Positions 38,183 to 47,681 of a stretch of DNA of 64,000 nt are shown in pieces. This DNA comes from Streptococcus suis (GTDB lineage Bacteria; Bacillota; Bacilli; Lactobacillales; Streptococcaceae), in assembly GCF_016743335.1 (NCBI RefSeq), contig NZ_WCJE01000001.1, positions 1 to 64,000 on the forward strand, read 5' to 3'. The notes beneath the pieces were generated by a model. That model had not been told where the DNA came from and searched no databases. It was given only the letters and a program-made list of their open reading frames with translations. Both the position numbers and the translations under genes were made by a program. Position 1 is the first letter of the stretch. Each line of letters starts with the position of its first letter.

Positions 38183-38229
38183 AAAGAGGAGAAGGAGTGG
38201 TAAAAAGTGGAAACTCCTCCCCTCTTTTT
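38183..38229 (+). terminator. Attenuator hairpin between binding-protein and permease genes
   Basis: AAAGAGG and CCTCTTT, with AAGGAGT and ACTCCT inside, form a long hairpin followed by TT. It would lower transcription of the permeases relative to the binding protein, a common design in binding-protein importers. Confidence 0.6.
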
Positions 38230-38247
38230 CGTGTTTTTGGAGGATAT

Positions 38248-39210
38248 ATGTTTCGATATATTGTCAAAAGAATCTTGCAGGCAATTCCTCTCTTGCTGCT
38301 GATTTCTTTTATTGTCTTTTCTTTGATTCAATTGGCACCGTTTGATGTCATAGATTCGATGACAACGCCAAATATGAGTCAAGAACAAATTGATTTATTA
38401 AAGGTAAAATATGGTTTGGATCAACCGTTTCTCGTTCAATACGCTGTCTGGCTGAAGGGGTTACTGACTGGAGATTTAGGTTTTTCACTGATGACTCAAC
38501 ACTCGATTGGGGTTGATTTGGCTGAAAAAATACCCAATACCATTTCATTGGTCTTGCCTGCATATGTGACGGCCCTAGTCTTAGCGATTACATTGGGTTT
38601 GCTTGCTGCATCCCAAAAGGGTAAATGGGTAGACAAGATTATTGATGCCTTTGCTTCTGTAGGAATTGCAGTCCCGACTTTCTGGTTTGCCATGATTTTA
38701 ATTTACTTTTTTGGATATAAATGGCAGGTCTTCCCATTTATTGGGATGTATACCTTGGGAAAAGAAGGAAACCTTCTTGATTTTCTGGCACATTTTACCT
38801 TACCCTATGTGACCTTGACAATGGCATTCTTACCAGAATTGATTCGGTTTATTCGAGCCTCAGCAATTGTCGAAGTTGAGAAAGATTATGTGACCGTTCA
38901 AGAGGCTTTCAAAGCCAGCCGATTTGAGATATTTGGGAAACATGTGGCCCGCAATGTTTTGATTCCTATTGTGACTCAAATTGGGATGGCCTTGCCGATG
39001 CTAGTAACAGGTGCTATCATTACAGAAACCATTTTTGCATGGCCGGGAGTTGGTCCTTATTTGACAGCAGCTACAAAGAGCTTAGATTATCCGGTTATAA
39101 TGGCAGTCATGCTCTTGTCAGCTACCTTGGTAATTCTTGGGAATCTCTTATCAGATATTCTCTATGCTGTGGTGGATCCGCGTATTTGGAAAGGAGGAGA
39201 AGGTCAATGA
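38248..39210 (+). CDS. Peptide-type ABC transporter permease (DppB/OppB type)
   Basis: The 320-residue membrane protein starts MFRYIVKRILQAIPLLLLISFIVFSLIQLAPFD, typical of DppB-type permeases, and has the cytosolic EAA loop ASAIVEVEKDYVTVQEAFKASRFEIFGKHVARN (about 210-243). About six membrane segments are expected. I chose ATG 38248 because TTGGAGGATAT precedes it. The stop overlaps the second permease start by 4 bases. Confidence 0.93.
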   Translation: MFRYIVKRILQAIPLLLLISFIVFSLIQLAPFDVIDSMTTPNMSQEQIDLLKVKYGLDQPFLVQYAVWLKGLLTGDLGFSLMTQHSIGVDLAEKIPNTISLVLPAYVTALVLAITLGLLAASQKGKWVDKIIDAFASVGIAVPTFWFAMILIYFFGYKWQVFPFIGMYTLGKEGNLLDFLAHFTLPYVTLTMAFLPELIRFIRASAIVEVEKDYVTVQEAFKASRFEIFGKHVARNVLIPIVTQIGMALPMLVTGAIITETIFAWPGVGPYLTAATKSLDYPVIMAVMLLSATLVILGNLLSDILYAVVDPRIWKGGEGQ

Positions 39211-40037
39211 TTTTGAAGCAATTTAAGGAGACTGTAAAGAGTTCGCCACTCTATTTATTCTCGATTTTGTTCATTCTTTTTCTACTATTTTTATCCTTGA
39301 TTGCACCACTGATCCCGATAGATCCAAATGTGACCAACGTAAGTCAGATGAACCAGGGTCCTAGTGCAGCGCATTGGTTTGGTACAGATCAGGTGGGACG
39401 TGATTACTTCATTCGAGTGATTTATGGTGGTCGCATCTCACTCTTAGTTGGTTTATTGGCAATGACTGCATCAGTTACGATTGGAAGTCTTGTTGGTATT
39501 ACAGCAGGCTATCTTGGAGGAAAATGGGATAATGCTATTATGCGGTTTGTCGATGTCCTATCATCCATACCTTGGTTGGTTTTAGTTATCGTCCTCAGCG
39601 TCTTTCTGAAACCAGGTTTGACTACGATTATCATTGTAATAGGTGGTTTTTCTTGGATGAGTATTGCTCGGATGTTGCGTGCTGAAACATTGAAAGCTAA
39701 AGTGGCGGATTATGTTGGGTATGCTGCCTTTATTGGTTTAAAGAAACCAGTGATTGTCTGGCGGCATATCTTTCCAGCAATCCTTCCGACTTTGATTGTG
39801 ACCGCTTCAACTAGTATTTCCTCAGCTATTATGACGGAATCAGCCCTCAGCTTCTTAGGAATGGGGATTCAACAACCTCTAGCATCCTGGGGAAGTCTCT
39901 TGCAAAATGCCCAGTCTACCTTGCAGAGTGCTCCTCATATGGCAATATTGCCTGGACTTTTTATCCTATTGACCATTTATTCATTTAACAATATCGGTGA
40001 TCTGATACGGGATTGCCTTGAAAGAGAGGTCTACTAA
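39207..40037 (+). CDS. Peptide-type ABC transporter permease (DppC/OppC type)
   Basis: The 276-residue partner permease starts MILKQFKETVKSSPLYLFSILFI and has the DppC signature HWFGTDQVGRDYFIRVIYGGRISLLVG (about 55-80) and an EAA loop AETLKAKVADYVGYAAFIGLKKPVIVWRHIFP (about 155-187). I chose ATG 39207, which overlaps the preceding stop and has GGAGAAGGTC; an upstream extension inside the other gene is spurious. Its stop overlaps the ATPase start (TAATG). Confidence 0.93.
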   Translation: MILKQFKETVKSSPLYLFSILFILFLLFLSLIAPLIPIDPNVTNVSQMNQGPSAAHWFGTDQVGRDYFIRVIYGGRISLLVGLLAMTASVTIGSLVGITAGYLGGKWDNAIMRFVDVLSSIPWLVLVIVLSVFLKPGLTTIIIVIGGFSWMSIARMLRAETLKAKVADYVGYAAFIGLKKPVIVWRHIFPAILPTLIVTASTSISSAIMTESALSFLGMGIQQPLASWGSLLQNAQSTLQSAPHMAILPGLFILLTIYSFNNIGDLIRDCLEREVY

Positions 40038-40897
40038 TGTCAAAACAGCTAGTCGAAATAAGTAACCTCACCATTATCAACAAAAAGAGAAATGGACAAT
40101 CGATACTGGTGAAGGGGATTGACCTGTCTATTCCCAAAGGAAAAATTGTAGGTATTGTTGGAGAATCTGGTTCGGGTAAGAGTTTGTCGATGAAGTCTCT
40201 GATGGGCATTTTACCAAAAAGTTTGGAAGCAAGCTATGATCGATTTGAAATGAATGGAAAGCAAGTACATAATCCAAAGGTTTTGCCTTTGTCCATGATT
40301 TTTCAAGATCCAATGACCTCTCTTAATCCCTTGCGGACAGTAGGTTATCATTTACAGGAAGTTCTAAGACGTTTTCAACCCAAGTTGACTAAGGAAGAAC
40401 GGGACAGAACTATCCATGAAATGTTGGAAAAGGTGGGAATTGAACATCCAGAACTGCGTCTCAAACAGTTTCCTTTTGAATTTTCAGGTGGTATGCGTCA
40501 AAGGATCATGATTGCCATGGCCTTATTGACCAAGCCAGATATGCTCATTGCAGACGAGCCAACAACTGCATTAGATGTAACTATTCAGGCCCAAATCTTG
40601 GCCTTGCTCAAAGAATTACAGGAACAGTTGGGGTTGACAGTTGTGATAGTGAGTCATGATTTCAGTGTTATTGCTGGAATCTGTGACTTGGTTTATGTCA
40701 TGAGGAATGGATTGATTGTGGAACACGGAACGGTTGATTCTATCTTTTCACAACCCTTACACGCATATACCCAGTCACTATTAAGAGCAGCTCGTTTGGA
40801 AGCCAGTCTTGGAGCGGTTTTAGCCGACTCCGAAGATAGTCAGTTAATTCAAGTTAGTCCAGGACATTGGGTTAGAAAGGAGGAGAAGAATGGATAA
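40037..40897 (+). CDS. Peptide-type ABC transporter ATPase (DppD/OppD type)
   Basis: The 286-residue ATPase has Walker A GESGSGKS (about residue 42), a Q-loop MIFQDPMTSLNPL (about 93-105), the signature FSGGMRQR (about 152), Walker B MLIADEPTTALD (about 175) and the switch SHD. It is shorter than typical OppD and does not keep the C-terminal zinc/FeS cysteine cluster of some DppD proteins. It overlaps the next ATPase gene by 8 bases. Confidence 0.93.
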   Translation: MSKQLVEISNLTIINKKRNGQSILVKGIDLSIPKGKIVGIVGESGSGKSLSMKSLMGILPKSLEASYDRFEMNGKQVHNPKVLPLSMIFQDPMTSLNPLRTVGYHLQEVLRRFQPKLTKEERDRTIHEMLEKVGIEHPELRLKQFPFEFSGGMRQRIMIAMALLTKPDMLIADEPTTALDVTIQAQILALLKELQEQLGLTVVIVSHDFSVIAGICDLVYVMRNGLIVEHGTVDSIFSQPLHAYTQSLLRAARLEASLGAVLADSEDSQLIQVSPGHWVRKEEKNG

Positions 40898-41771
40898 GGA
40901 AGTTCTAGTACAGGTTTCGGATGTGAGCAAAACTTACTCTAAGAAGAATTGGTTTGGGCAAGAGCAACGTGTCGATGCTTTGACCGGTGTAAATGTGTCT
41001 ATTTATAAAGGTGAGACACTTGGTCTGGTTGGTGAATCTGGCAGTGGCAAATCGACACTTTCTAAAATTGTCTTAGGATTGGAAAAGGCTAGTCAAGGCC
41101 GGGTTGATTTTCCAGGTTTGACATCAGAAGAATTAAATAATCAAGCCCTGCAAGTGATTTATCAAGACCCCTATTCTTCTCTCAATCCCTACCTGTCGGC
41201 CTTAGAACTGGTCAAAGAACCTCTCTACTCACTTCCTAAGAAGGAGGCGGAAGAGAAGGCTCTAGCTATGTTGAAACGGGTGGGTATAGAGGGGGATGCT
41301 GTACACAAACGCCCTAAATCTTTTAGTGGTGGTCAACGCCAGCGAATTGGCATCGCTCGTGCAGTCGTTTCTCATCCCCAATTTATTGTTTGTGATGAAC
41401 CGACCTCGGCTCTTGATGTGTCGATACAGGCGACCATACTGGATTTGTTGAACCAGTTGCAAGAGGATTTAGGACTGACCTATCTCTTCATTTCTCATGA
41501 TCTAAACTTGGTGCACCAATTCGCAGATCGTATTGCGGTCATGTACAAGGGAAGCTTGGTTGAAATTGGTCCAGCACAGGATATTTTTCAAAATCCCCAA
41601 CATCCCTATACCAGCTACCTCTTGCAATCCAATCTGAGCCTTGATCCGCTGGAGGCACGTGCTCAGTTGCAAGAGCTATCTCAAACTGGGCTTATAAAGG
41701 ATTTTGTAACAGATGGTGTGTGGACTCAGGTGGATAAGGAACATTTTGTACTAAAGGCAACTGATAAATAA
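40890..41771 (+). CDS. Peptide-type ABC transporter ATPase (DppF/OppF type)
   Basis: The 293-residue second ATPase has Walker A GESGSGKST (about 51), YQDPYSSLNP (about 90), FSGGQRQRIGIARA (about 146) and FIVCDEPTSALD (about 168). The C-terminal NPQHPYTSYLLQSNLSLDP is the Opp/Dpp-type extension. It forms the heterodimer with the preceding ATPase. Whether the ligand is a peptide, nickel or something else cannot be decided from the sequence. Confidence 0.93.
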   Translation: MDKEVLVQVSDVSKTYSKKNWFGQEQRVDALTGVNVSIYKGETLGLVGESGSGKSTLSKIVLGLEKASQGRVDFPGLTSEELNNQALQVIYQDPYSSLNPYLSALELVKEPLYSLPKKEAEEKALAMLKRVGIEGDAVHKRPKSFSGGQRQRIGIARAVVSHPQFIVCDEPTSALDVSIQATILDLLNQLQEDLGLTYLFISHDLNLVHQFADRIAVMYKGSLVEIGPAQDIFQNPQHPYTSYLLQSNLSLDPLEARAQLQELSQTGLIKDFVTDGVWTQVDKEHFVLKATDK

Positions 41772-41855
41772 TTTTTATCAGCCCATAAAACTTCTATATT
41801 AGACAGGGCTAGTCCATCGTGTTACAATATATAAAATCGCAGAAAGGAGTTTCTT

Positions 41856-42545
41856 ATGGGAAAGGTGATTATTGGAATTTCAGGAAATGAGCAAGAATTT
41901 CCAACTAAATCTGGTCGCGTATATGTAACGGTAGCGCGTGAATTGGCAGACAGCGTTCGTCAGGCAGGTGGTGTGCCAATGGTTATTCTTATGGGAACTC
42001 CTGACTTAGCCAAGGATTATATCGATATGATTGACAAGTTGATCTTGTCAGGTGGTCAGCATGTGGATCCAAGTTTGTATGGTCAAAAACGTTTGATAGA
42101 TAGTGATGACTACCTCTTGGAACGGGATGAATTTGAACTGGCTTTGATTGAGGAAGCCCTTCGTCAAGGGAAGCCCATTTTTGCGGTCTGCCGAGGGATG
42201 CAGTTGCTGAATGTTGCTCTAGGTGGTAGTTTAGAGCAGGAAGTGGCTGATCATTGGCAAGAGGGTATCGAGGGAACATCTCATCGTTTACAGGTTAAAC
42301 CAAAGAGTCGTGTCAGTCAGTTGTTCTCTCAAGGTAGCTCCATTAATTCCTTCCATCATCAGCGTATTAAAGATTTGGCACCAGGTTTGGTGGCAACTGG
42401 ACTAGATCCACGAGATGGAACCATTGAGGCCTACGAAGGCAAAGGGAACCAAGCTTTATTTGGTATCCAATGGCATCCAGAATTTTTATACAATGATTGT
42501 AAACAACATCGAGACCTGTTTCAGTATTTGGTGGATGTGTTTTAG
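41856..42545 (+). CDS. Class I glutamine-amidotransferase-like gamma-glutamyl hydrolase (PuuD type)
   Basis: The 229-residue cytosolic protein has a complete Cys-His-Glu triad: Cys in PIFAVCRGMQLLNVALGG (about 108), and His and Glu in FGIQWHPEF (about 213-215). A PVNxxxYG-like SGGQHVDPSLYG segment lies near residue 66. The family (peptidase C26) cleaves gamma-glutamyl bonds, such as in gamma-glutamyl-GABA or glutamyl peptides. No putrescine genes are nearby, so the name of the substrate is open. It follows the ABC importer by 84 bases behind its own AGAAAGGAG site and ends in a terminator. Confidence 0.85.
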   Translation: MGKVIIGISGNEQEFPTKSGRVYVTVARELADSVRQAGGVPMVILMGTPDLAKDYIDMIDKLILSGGQHVDPSLYGQKRLIDSDDYLLERDEFELALIEEALRQGKPIFAVCRGMQLLNVALGGSLEQEVADHWQEGIEGTSHRLQVKPKSRVSQLFSQGSSINSFHHQRIKDLAPGLVATGLDPRDGTIEAYEGKGNQALFGIQWHPEFLYNDCKQHRDLFQYLVDVF

Positions 42546-42557
42546 TCATATTCTTTG

Positions 42558-42582
42558 CACTCAAGTAATTGAGTGTTTTTTG
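42558..42582 (+). terminator. Terminator after the gamma-glutamyl hydrolase
   Basis: CACTCAA and TTGAGTG pair around GTAA and are followed by TTTTTTG. Confidence 0.85.
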
Positions 42583-42655
42583 TAATAATTTGCCAGTAAA
42601 TACTTTATAAATCAGATAAAATTGTATATACTAACAGTAGTTAAAGGAGGATTAT

Positions 42656-45600
42656 ATGTCAAAGAAATGCCAAGAATCCAAAGGTTATGGAAGTATTAGA
42701 AAAGGAATCCATGGGGCAGTAGGAGTGTTGACTCTAGGTTTGCTGTTTTCTACTACGGATGTTGTCTTTGCTGATGAAGTGAGTGAGAATACTCCCACTA
42801 TAGCAAGTTCTGAACAAGTCATAAATACTTCAGAAACTCTTAAATTAACTGCAGAAAATGATGTCGCAATATCAACCGAAATTGTAGGAAACGAGGGGAC
42901 TTCAGATGTTGAAACCACGACAGGTACAAATTCTTCGATAGTAGAAGCTGTTCCTTCAACTGATGTAGAAGTAAGTAATATAAGCGGAGAGTCAATTTCA
43001 ACTACACCAGAATCAAATACGAATTTAGAGGCTAATGTTTCATCGACCAGCTCTCCAGCAACAGATAGAGCATCAGTGGTGTTGGAAGACCGTACAGCAC
43101 CAAAACTTGTCTCTTATACATTAGATAAAACAGAGTATCAGGCTGGAGAAACTATTACTTTGACAGTTGAAGTTTCAGATGACAGTGATTTACTCGATGC
43201 TAGTGCAAGCTTAGGCACTTATTCTGAATCAGGTGTTCGTTCTCTCAGTTTAAGTGCAGATTCCTCTAGTTTGGAGTTTCTTTCCAATGGTCACTTTCGT
43301 ATTAATCTTACAGGAGTTATCCCTTCTAACCGCCCCAGCGATGAGTATAGATTAGACTATATCGGTTTAGGTGACTCGATTGGTAATAGCAGTTCATATT
43401 TTCTTTTTGAACAAGGAGAGAAAGGGCTAGTTCCACTAACAGTCAAAGTAAGTGGGACGGTTACAGATCGTATAGCTCCTAAATTAATTTCTTATCATTT
43501 TGATAAAGCCGAGTATCAGGCTGGAGAAACTATTACTTTGACAGTTGAAGTTTCAGATGACAGTGATTTACTCGATGCTAGTGCAAGCTTAGGCACTTAT
43601 TCTGAATCAGGTGTTCGTTCTCTCAGTTTAAGTGCAGATTCCTCTAGTTTGGAGTTTCTTTCCAATGGTCACTTTCGTATTAATCTTACAGGAGTTATCC
43701 CTTCTAACCGCCCCAGCGATGAGTATAGATTAGACTATATCGGTTTAGGTGACTCGATTGGTAATAGCAGTTCATATTTTCTTTTTGAACAAGGAGAGAA
43801 AGGGCTAGTTCCACTAACAGTCAAAGTAAGTGGGACGGTTACAGATCGTATAGCTCCTAAATTAATTTCTTATCATTTTGATAAAGCCGAGTATCAGGCT
43901 GGAGAAACTATTACTTTGACAGTTGAAGTTTCAGATGACAGTGATTTACTCGATGCTAGTGCAAGCTTAGGCACTTATTCTGAATCAGGTGTTCGTTCTC
44001 TCAGTTTAAGTGCAGATTCCTCTAGTTTGGAGTTTCTTTCCAATGGTCACTTTCGTATTAATCTTACAGGAGTTATCCCTTCTAACCGCCCCAGCGATGA
44101 GTATAGATTAGACTATATCGGTTTAGGTGACTCGATTGGTAATAGCAGTTCATATTTTCTTTTTGAACAAGGAGAGAAAGGCCTTATTCCACTCTCGATA
44201 ACGGTTAATAGTATTACTTCGGGTTCAGTCTTGATTCATTATCAACTTGAAGATGGGACTACCATAGCTGAAGACAAGAGAATTTCAGGCGTGGTGTCGA
44301 CGTTAGCATTTGGTTCGGAGGCACCAGTTGCGACAGGGATTACATACGATACTAGTAGTGAAGCTCCATTGTTTCTGAATGGTATGGATGGTAGGCAGTA
44401 TTATAAGGTTAAAGTAGACGGTGTAGAGCAGGGGCTTTTGAAAGCAGGTTTGACGGAAGTAACCTATACCTACACACCTTATTTGGTATCCACAGAGCAG
44501 GTCGAAAAGAAAATAGGCAAGGTGATTGTTCAGTATCAAACAAGGTCAGGGCAAACTCTTAAAGAATCAGTTGAAGCCGTTCCAGAAACATTAATTAGTT
44601 ATCGGGAAAAAACAATTTATGCTGATGGATCAGAGAGCTTATCTGAACCAATTCAAAGCTATCCAGATTTCAATGTCTATGATTATCAAGTGCGGACAAT
44701 TGAGCAAGATGGAAAAATTTATAGATTATCATATGAGAACCAACCTTCTCTTTACGGTGAACTTGTAGAAGGTGATACGGTATTGACTCTACAGTATATT
44801 CCTGTTCCTAAATTGGAATCCCTGACATTTGATAAAGAGTCTTACCAGCCTGGAGACAAACTAACTGCTAGTTTTGTGGTTTCGTCAGAAGAGGAAATGG
44901 AGAGTATTTTCTTTGGATTATCTGATCAAAATTTGACAAGTCAGTATGTGCTTATAGGAGAGAGTAGCAGCCCAATCAAGCTAGCGGATAGACTATATCG
45001 CTTTGATGTTACTGTACCAATAGCAAGTGATTATCCTAAGTCAGACCTATCTTTGGACTTTATTTATTTGAATGCTAAAAACGAAAGTTCATCAAATAGC
45101 CTTTCAGAACCTGAAATTATTCAAAATATTGCTACCCAGGCTATCATCAACTCACCTAATATCGTTACTGATTTTTCAGCACCTAAGTTTATTGAGTTAG
45201 AAACTAGTCGAAATGAAGCTAAACAAGGCGAGACAGTTGAAGTGGTACTTTTAGTGGAAGACGATTCGAATATCGCATCTGTTATTCTTGGATTTGAAAG
45301 TGAGTCAGGAACGCTCCGATTTGGCGAAAATATTACGAATATTGAGCAATTGGAGGGAAATCGAAAAAGACTGACTTTATCTGAAACAATTCACTATTCT
45401 TATTTACCAGGACAATATGATCTGAGATATTTATATCTGACAGATATTTATGGCAATACGAGTTACTTATCCACTGTTGATAGTTTGCCTGCGAAAACCA
45501 TTGTTGTCAATCAGGCTAATGATGTAGAAAATTTAAATCCGGTTGTTGAAACGACAATAGTAACCAATATTGAGGTTGTTGAAAAATCAAGTGGGCGAGT

Positions 45601-46489
45601 ACTGATTCGCACAAATTTCCATGGTGAAGACCTTGAAGCAATGAAACAAGTGATTCGTGAGGCAATTTCAGCATATGAAAATGAACATGGTGTAACATTT
45701 GATTTACTTGGTACTGGTGAGAGTCAAATCTCTTCAAGGTCAGTTACTGTTGGAAATCGGACTCAAACAGAGGTAATACGTTCATACCAGCAACTAGTTG
45801 TAAATACATCGGATAACCCTCTGCCTGAAATTGAGAAAAAACTTCTACCAGAAGGTGTGATCTATGATAATTCAACTATCAGGCAAGCCTTATATACTAT
45901 TCAATTTAAAGATGGTGAATCAGTAGTTAAAGAGAGTCGTCGAGTTGCAAACTCCACAATTGATAATGTCATTCGTGATGAAAGTAATGGTATTGATGAA
46001 AGGGCATATTATTTTGAATCTGTTGAGGTAAGTCAAGGTTTCACTACAATTTTTAGTAGCGATTTGAATTATAATGGTCCCTTTTATGAAATTGTTGTCA
46101 ATTTGAAATCAAGCTCGAAAGTAGAAAATATAGAAGTAGACTCACCAGTCGAAGAAATGTCGCCATCTCGAACAGAAGTCGATCCGCCAGTCATAGAAAC
46201 ACCTGTTGCACTAATCAAAGGAGTATCAGCAGTTACTGAATCTTCAAGTACCCTAACTAATCTAGTATATCCAGTTATCGAAGTATCGACCCAATTGACA
46301 ATGGGAAATACTAATAAAGAGGCTTTATATTCAGCAACTACCGTTTCGAGACAGAAAGTAGAATCTGAAAAATCATCGGCCTCTATCTTACCTAGAACAA
46401 ATGGACATCAGTCAAAGCTACCAATTTTGGTGGGACTCGCACTTCTTAGCTTAACTGTAGCTAAAAGGAAAAAAGATTTCTTAGGCTAG
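42656..46489 (+). CDS. Wall-anchored surface protein with YSIRK-type signal and tandem repeats
   Basis: The 1277-residue protein is secreted and linked to the cell wall. The N-terminus has a YSIRK-like signal (GYGSIRKGIHGAVGVLTLGL) ending near ADE (about residue 41). A Ser/Thr/Glu-rich region (about 41-140) precedes three repeat units of 126 residues (about 145-510) with an Ig-like look (KLISYHFDKAEYQAGETI...). Then come MucBP-like segments (GSVLIHYQLEDGTTIAED, GKVIVQYQTRSGQTLKES), further Ig-like units and a C-terminal SILPRTNG motif followed by a hydrophobic stretch and KRKK. The sorting motif is LPRTN, not LPxTG. Ligand and role (adhesion is likely) are unknown. The ribosome site is AAAGGAGGAT. 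Confidence 0.9.
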   Translation: MSKKCQESKGYGSIRKGIHGAVGVLTLGLLFSTTDVVFADEVSENTPTIASSEQVINTSETLKLTAENDVAISTEIVGNEGTSDVETTTGTNSSIVEAVPSTDVEVSNISGESISTTPESNTNLEANVSSTSSPATDRASVVLEDRTAPKLVSYTLDKTEYQAGETITLTVEVSDDSDLLDASASLGTYSESGVRSLSLSADSSSLEFLSNGHFRINLTGVIPSNRPSDEYRLDYIGLGDSIGNSSSYFLFEQGEKGLVPLTVKVSGTVTDRIAPKLISYHFDKAEYQAGETITLTVEVSDDSDLLDASASLGTYSESGVRSLSLSADSSSLEFLSNGHFRINLTGVIPSNRPSDEYRLDYIGLGDSIGNSSSYFLFEQGEKGLVPLTVKVSGTVTDRIAPKLISYHFDKAEYQAGETITLTVEVSDDSDLLDASASLGTYSESGVRSLSLSADSSSLEFLSNGHFRINLTGVIPSNRPSDEYRLDYIGLGDSIGNSSSYFLFEQGEKGLIPLSITVNSITSGSVLIHYQLEDGTTIAEDKRISGVVSTLAFGSEAPVATGITYDTSSEAPLFLNGMDGRQYYKVKVDGVEQGLLKAGLTEVTYTYTPYLVSTEQVEKKIGKVIVQYQTRSGQTLKESVEAVPETLISYREKTIYADGSESLSEPIQSYPDFNVYDYQVRTIEQDGKIYRLSYENQPSLYGELVEGDTVLTLQYIPVPKLESLTFDKESYQPGDKLTASFVVSSEEEMESIFFGLSDQNLTSQYVLIGESSSPIKLADRLYRFDVTVPIASDYPKSDLSLDFIYLNAKNESSSNSLSEPEIIQNIATQAIINSPNIVTDFSAPKFIELETSRNEAKQGETVEVVLLVEDDSNIASVILGFESESGTLRFGENITNIEQLEGNRKRLTLSETIHYSYLPGQYDLRYLYLTDIYGNTSYLSTVDSLPAKTIVVNQANDVENLNPVVETTIVTNIEVVEKSSGRVLIRTNFHGEDLEAMKQVIREAISAYENEHGVTFDLLGTGESQISSRSVTVGNRTQTEVIRSYQQLVVNTSDNPLPEIEKKLLPEGVIYDNSTIRQALYTIQFKDGESVVKESRRVANSTIDNVIRDESNGIDERAYYFESVEVSQGFTTIFSSDLNYNGPFYEIVVNLKSSSKVENIEVDSPVEEMSPSRTEVDPPVIETPVALIKGVSAVTESSSTLTNLVYPVIEVSTQLTMGNTNKEALYSATTVSRQKVESEKSSASILPRTNGHQSKLPILVGLALLSLTVAKRKKDFLG
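43133..44181 (+). repeat. 378-bp tandem repeats, nearly three copies
   Basis: Copies start at 43133, 43511 and 43889, each 378 bases (126 codons), identical over the parts compared; the third ends early at about 44181. Perfect DNA identity suggests recent expansion and predicts copy-number variation among strains. Confidence 0.9.
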
Positions 46490-46509
46490 CAAACTGGGAA
46501 ATTATTACG

Positions 46510-46536
46510 AAAGAGGGAATGGTATCCCTCTTTTTA
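46510..46536 (+). terminator. Terminator after the surface protein gene
   Basis: AAAGAGGGA and TCCCTCTTT pair around a short loop and are followed by TTTATT. Confidence 0.85.
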
Positions 46537-46566
46537 TTATCAACGCTTATAATTGCAAGGGTATTT

Positions 46567-46587
46567 GTTATAACGAAAAGTTATAAC
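46567..46587 (+). promoter_or_regulatory. Operator-like repeat before metQ
   Basis: GTTATAAC occurs at 46567-46574 and at 46580-46587, 13 bases apart, the same spacing as in the metE upstream region. It lies about 80 bases before the metQ start. A methionine regulator (MtaR/MetR type) is the likely reader; this is inference. Confidence 0.6.
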
Positions 46588-46667
46588 TTTCTATAAAAAA
46601 AGTCAATTAGTCAGAAAGAAAATTCTGTGTTAAGATAGATACAGTTTTAATTTAAGGAGATCATTTT

Positions 46668-47525
46668 ATGAAATTAAAAAAATTGTTTAGTTTGGCAACA
46701 GCTGCTTTATCAGTAGGTGTACTTGCTGCATGTGGTAGCTCGTCTTCTAGCTCTTCATCCGATTCTTCAGCAACAACTGTTCGTGTGGGTGTGATGAGCT
46801 TGAGCGATTCTGAGCAAGCCCGTTGGGATAAAGTTCAAGAAATTCTCGGGGACGAAGTGAAATTGGAGTTCACTCAATTTACAGATTACTCACAGCCAAA
46901 CAAGGCAGTAGCTGAAAATGAGGTAGACATCAACGCCTTCCAGCACTATAACTTCTTGAATAACTGGAATGAAGAAAATGGTGAAGACTTGGTTGCTATT
47001 GCGGATACTTATATCGCACCAATCCGTCTTTACTCAGGTACAGCTGATGGAAAAAACAAGTACACTAAAGTGGAAGAAATTCCAGATGGTGCAGAAATTG
47101 CGGTTCCAAACGACCCAACAAACGAAAGTCGTGCTCTCTACCTTCTTCAAGCAGCTGGTTTGATCAAGGTTGGTGTATCTGGTACAGAATTGGCAACTAT
47201 TGCTGACATTACTGAAAACAAGAAAAACTTGAAGATCACTGAGTTGGATGCAAGCCAAACAGCAAGCTCACTTAGCTCAGTTGATGCAGCAGTTGTAAAC
47301 AACACATTTGTGTTGGAAGCTGGTTTGGATTACAAGAACGCTCTTTATAAAGAACAAAAAGATGAAAATTCAAAACAGTGGTACAACTTGATTGCAGCTC
47401 GTAGCGATTGGGAAAAATCAGAGCAAGCAGCAGCGATTAAGAAAATTATCGAAGCCTACCACACGGATGAAGTGAAAAAAGTTATTGAAGAGACTTCAGA
47501 CGGTATGGATGAGCCAGTTTGGTAA
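46668..47525 (+). CDS. metQ: Methionine-binding lipoprotein
   Basis: MetQ binds methionine outside the cell for import by MetNI. The 285-residue NlpA-family lipoprotein has a signal peptide ending in the lipobox LAAC (Cys about 23), then a Ser-rich linker and the family segments FTDYSQPNKAVAENEVDINAFQHYNFL (about 70-96) and IAVPNDPTNESRALYLLQAAGLI (about 140-165). The ribosome site is AAGGAGATC. It is followed by a weak terminator at about 47537-47580 and then by the M20 peptidase, metN and metI. Confidence 0.95.
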   Translation: MKLKKLFSLATAALSVGVLAACGSSSSSSSSDSSATTVRVGVMSLSDSEQARWDKVQEILGDEVKLEFTQFTDYSQPNKAVAENEVDINAFQHYNFLNNWNEENGEDLVAIADTYIAPIRLYSGTADGKNKYTKVEEIPDGAEIAVPNDPTNESRALYLLQAAGLIKVGVSGTELATIADITENKKNLKITELDASQTASSLSSVDAAVVNNTFVLEAGLDYKNALYKEQKDENSKQWYNLIAARSDWEKSEQAAAIKKIIEAYHTDEVKKVIEETSDGMDEPVW

Positions 47526-47536
47526 AATGTAAATAG

Positions 47537-47580
47537 GTTGAGGACTGGGCAGAATTGTTCAGCCCTCTATCTGTTTTTAT
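47537..47580 (+). terminator. Weak terminator after metQ
   Basis: GAGGACTG and CAGCCCTC form an imperfect hairpin with a discontinuous T stretch (CTGTTTTTAT). It may reduce read-through from metQ into the peptidase and importer genes. A remnant of a BOX end (TTTTCATTGAGTATGAGG) follows at 47657. Confidence 0.45.
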
Positions 47581-47681
47581 AGAGATAAGAAAAAATCTCT
47601 TAACCAAAGTCAGAAATGCGGGAGAATATTTGATTTTGGTTAGTAGATTTAATTGGTTTTCATTGAGTATGAGGAGGAAGT

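Noticed and set aside
39039-39206. N-terminal extension of the second peptide permease
   Set aside because: The extension overlaps the first permease and lacks a hydrophobic or homologous pattern; ATG 39207 has a ribosome site and starts a typical permease.
43133-44181. CRISPR array
   Set aside because: The repeats are 378 bases long, contiguous, and in frame within a surface-protein gene; there are no spacers and no cas genes in the window.
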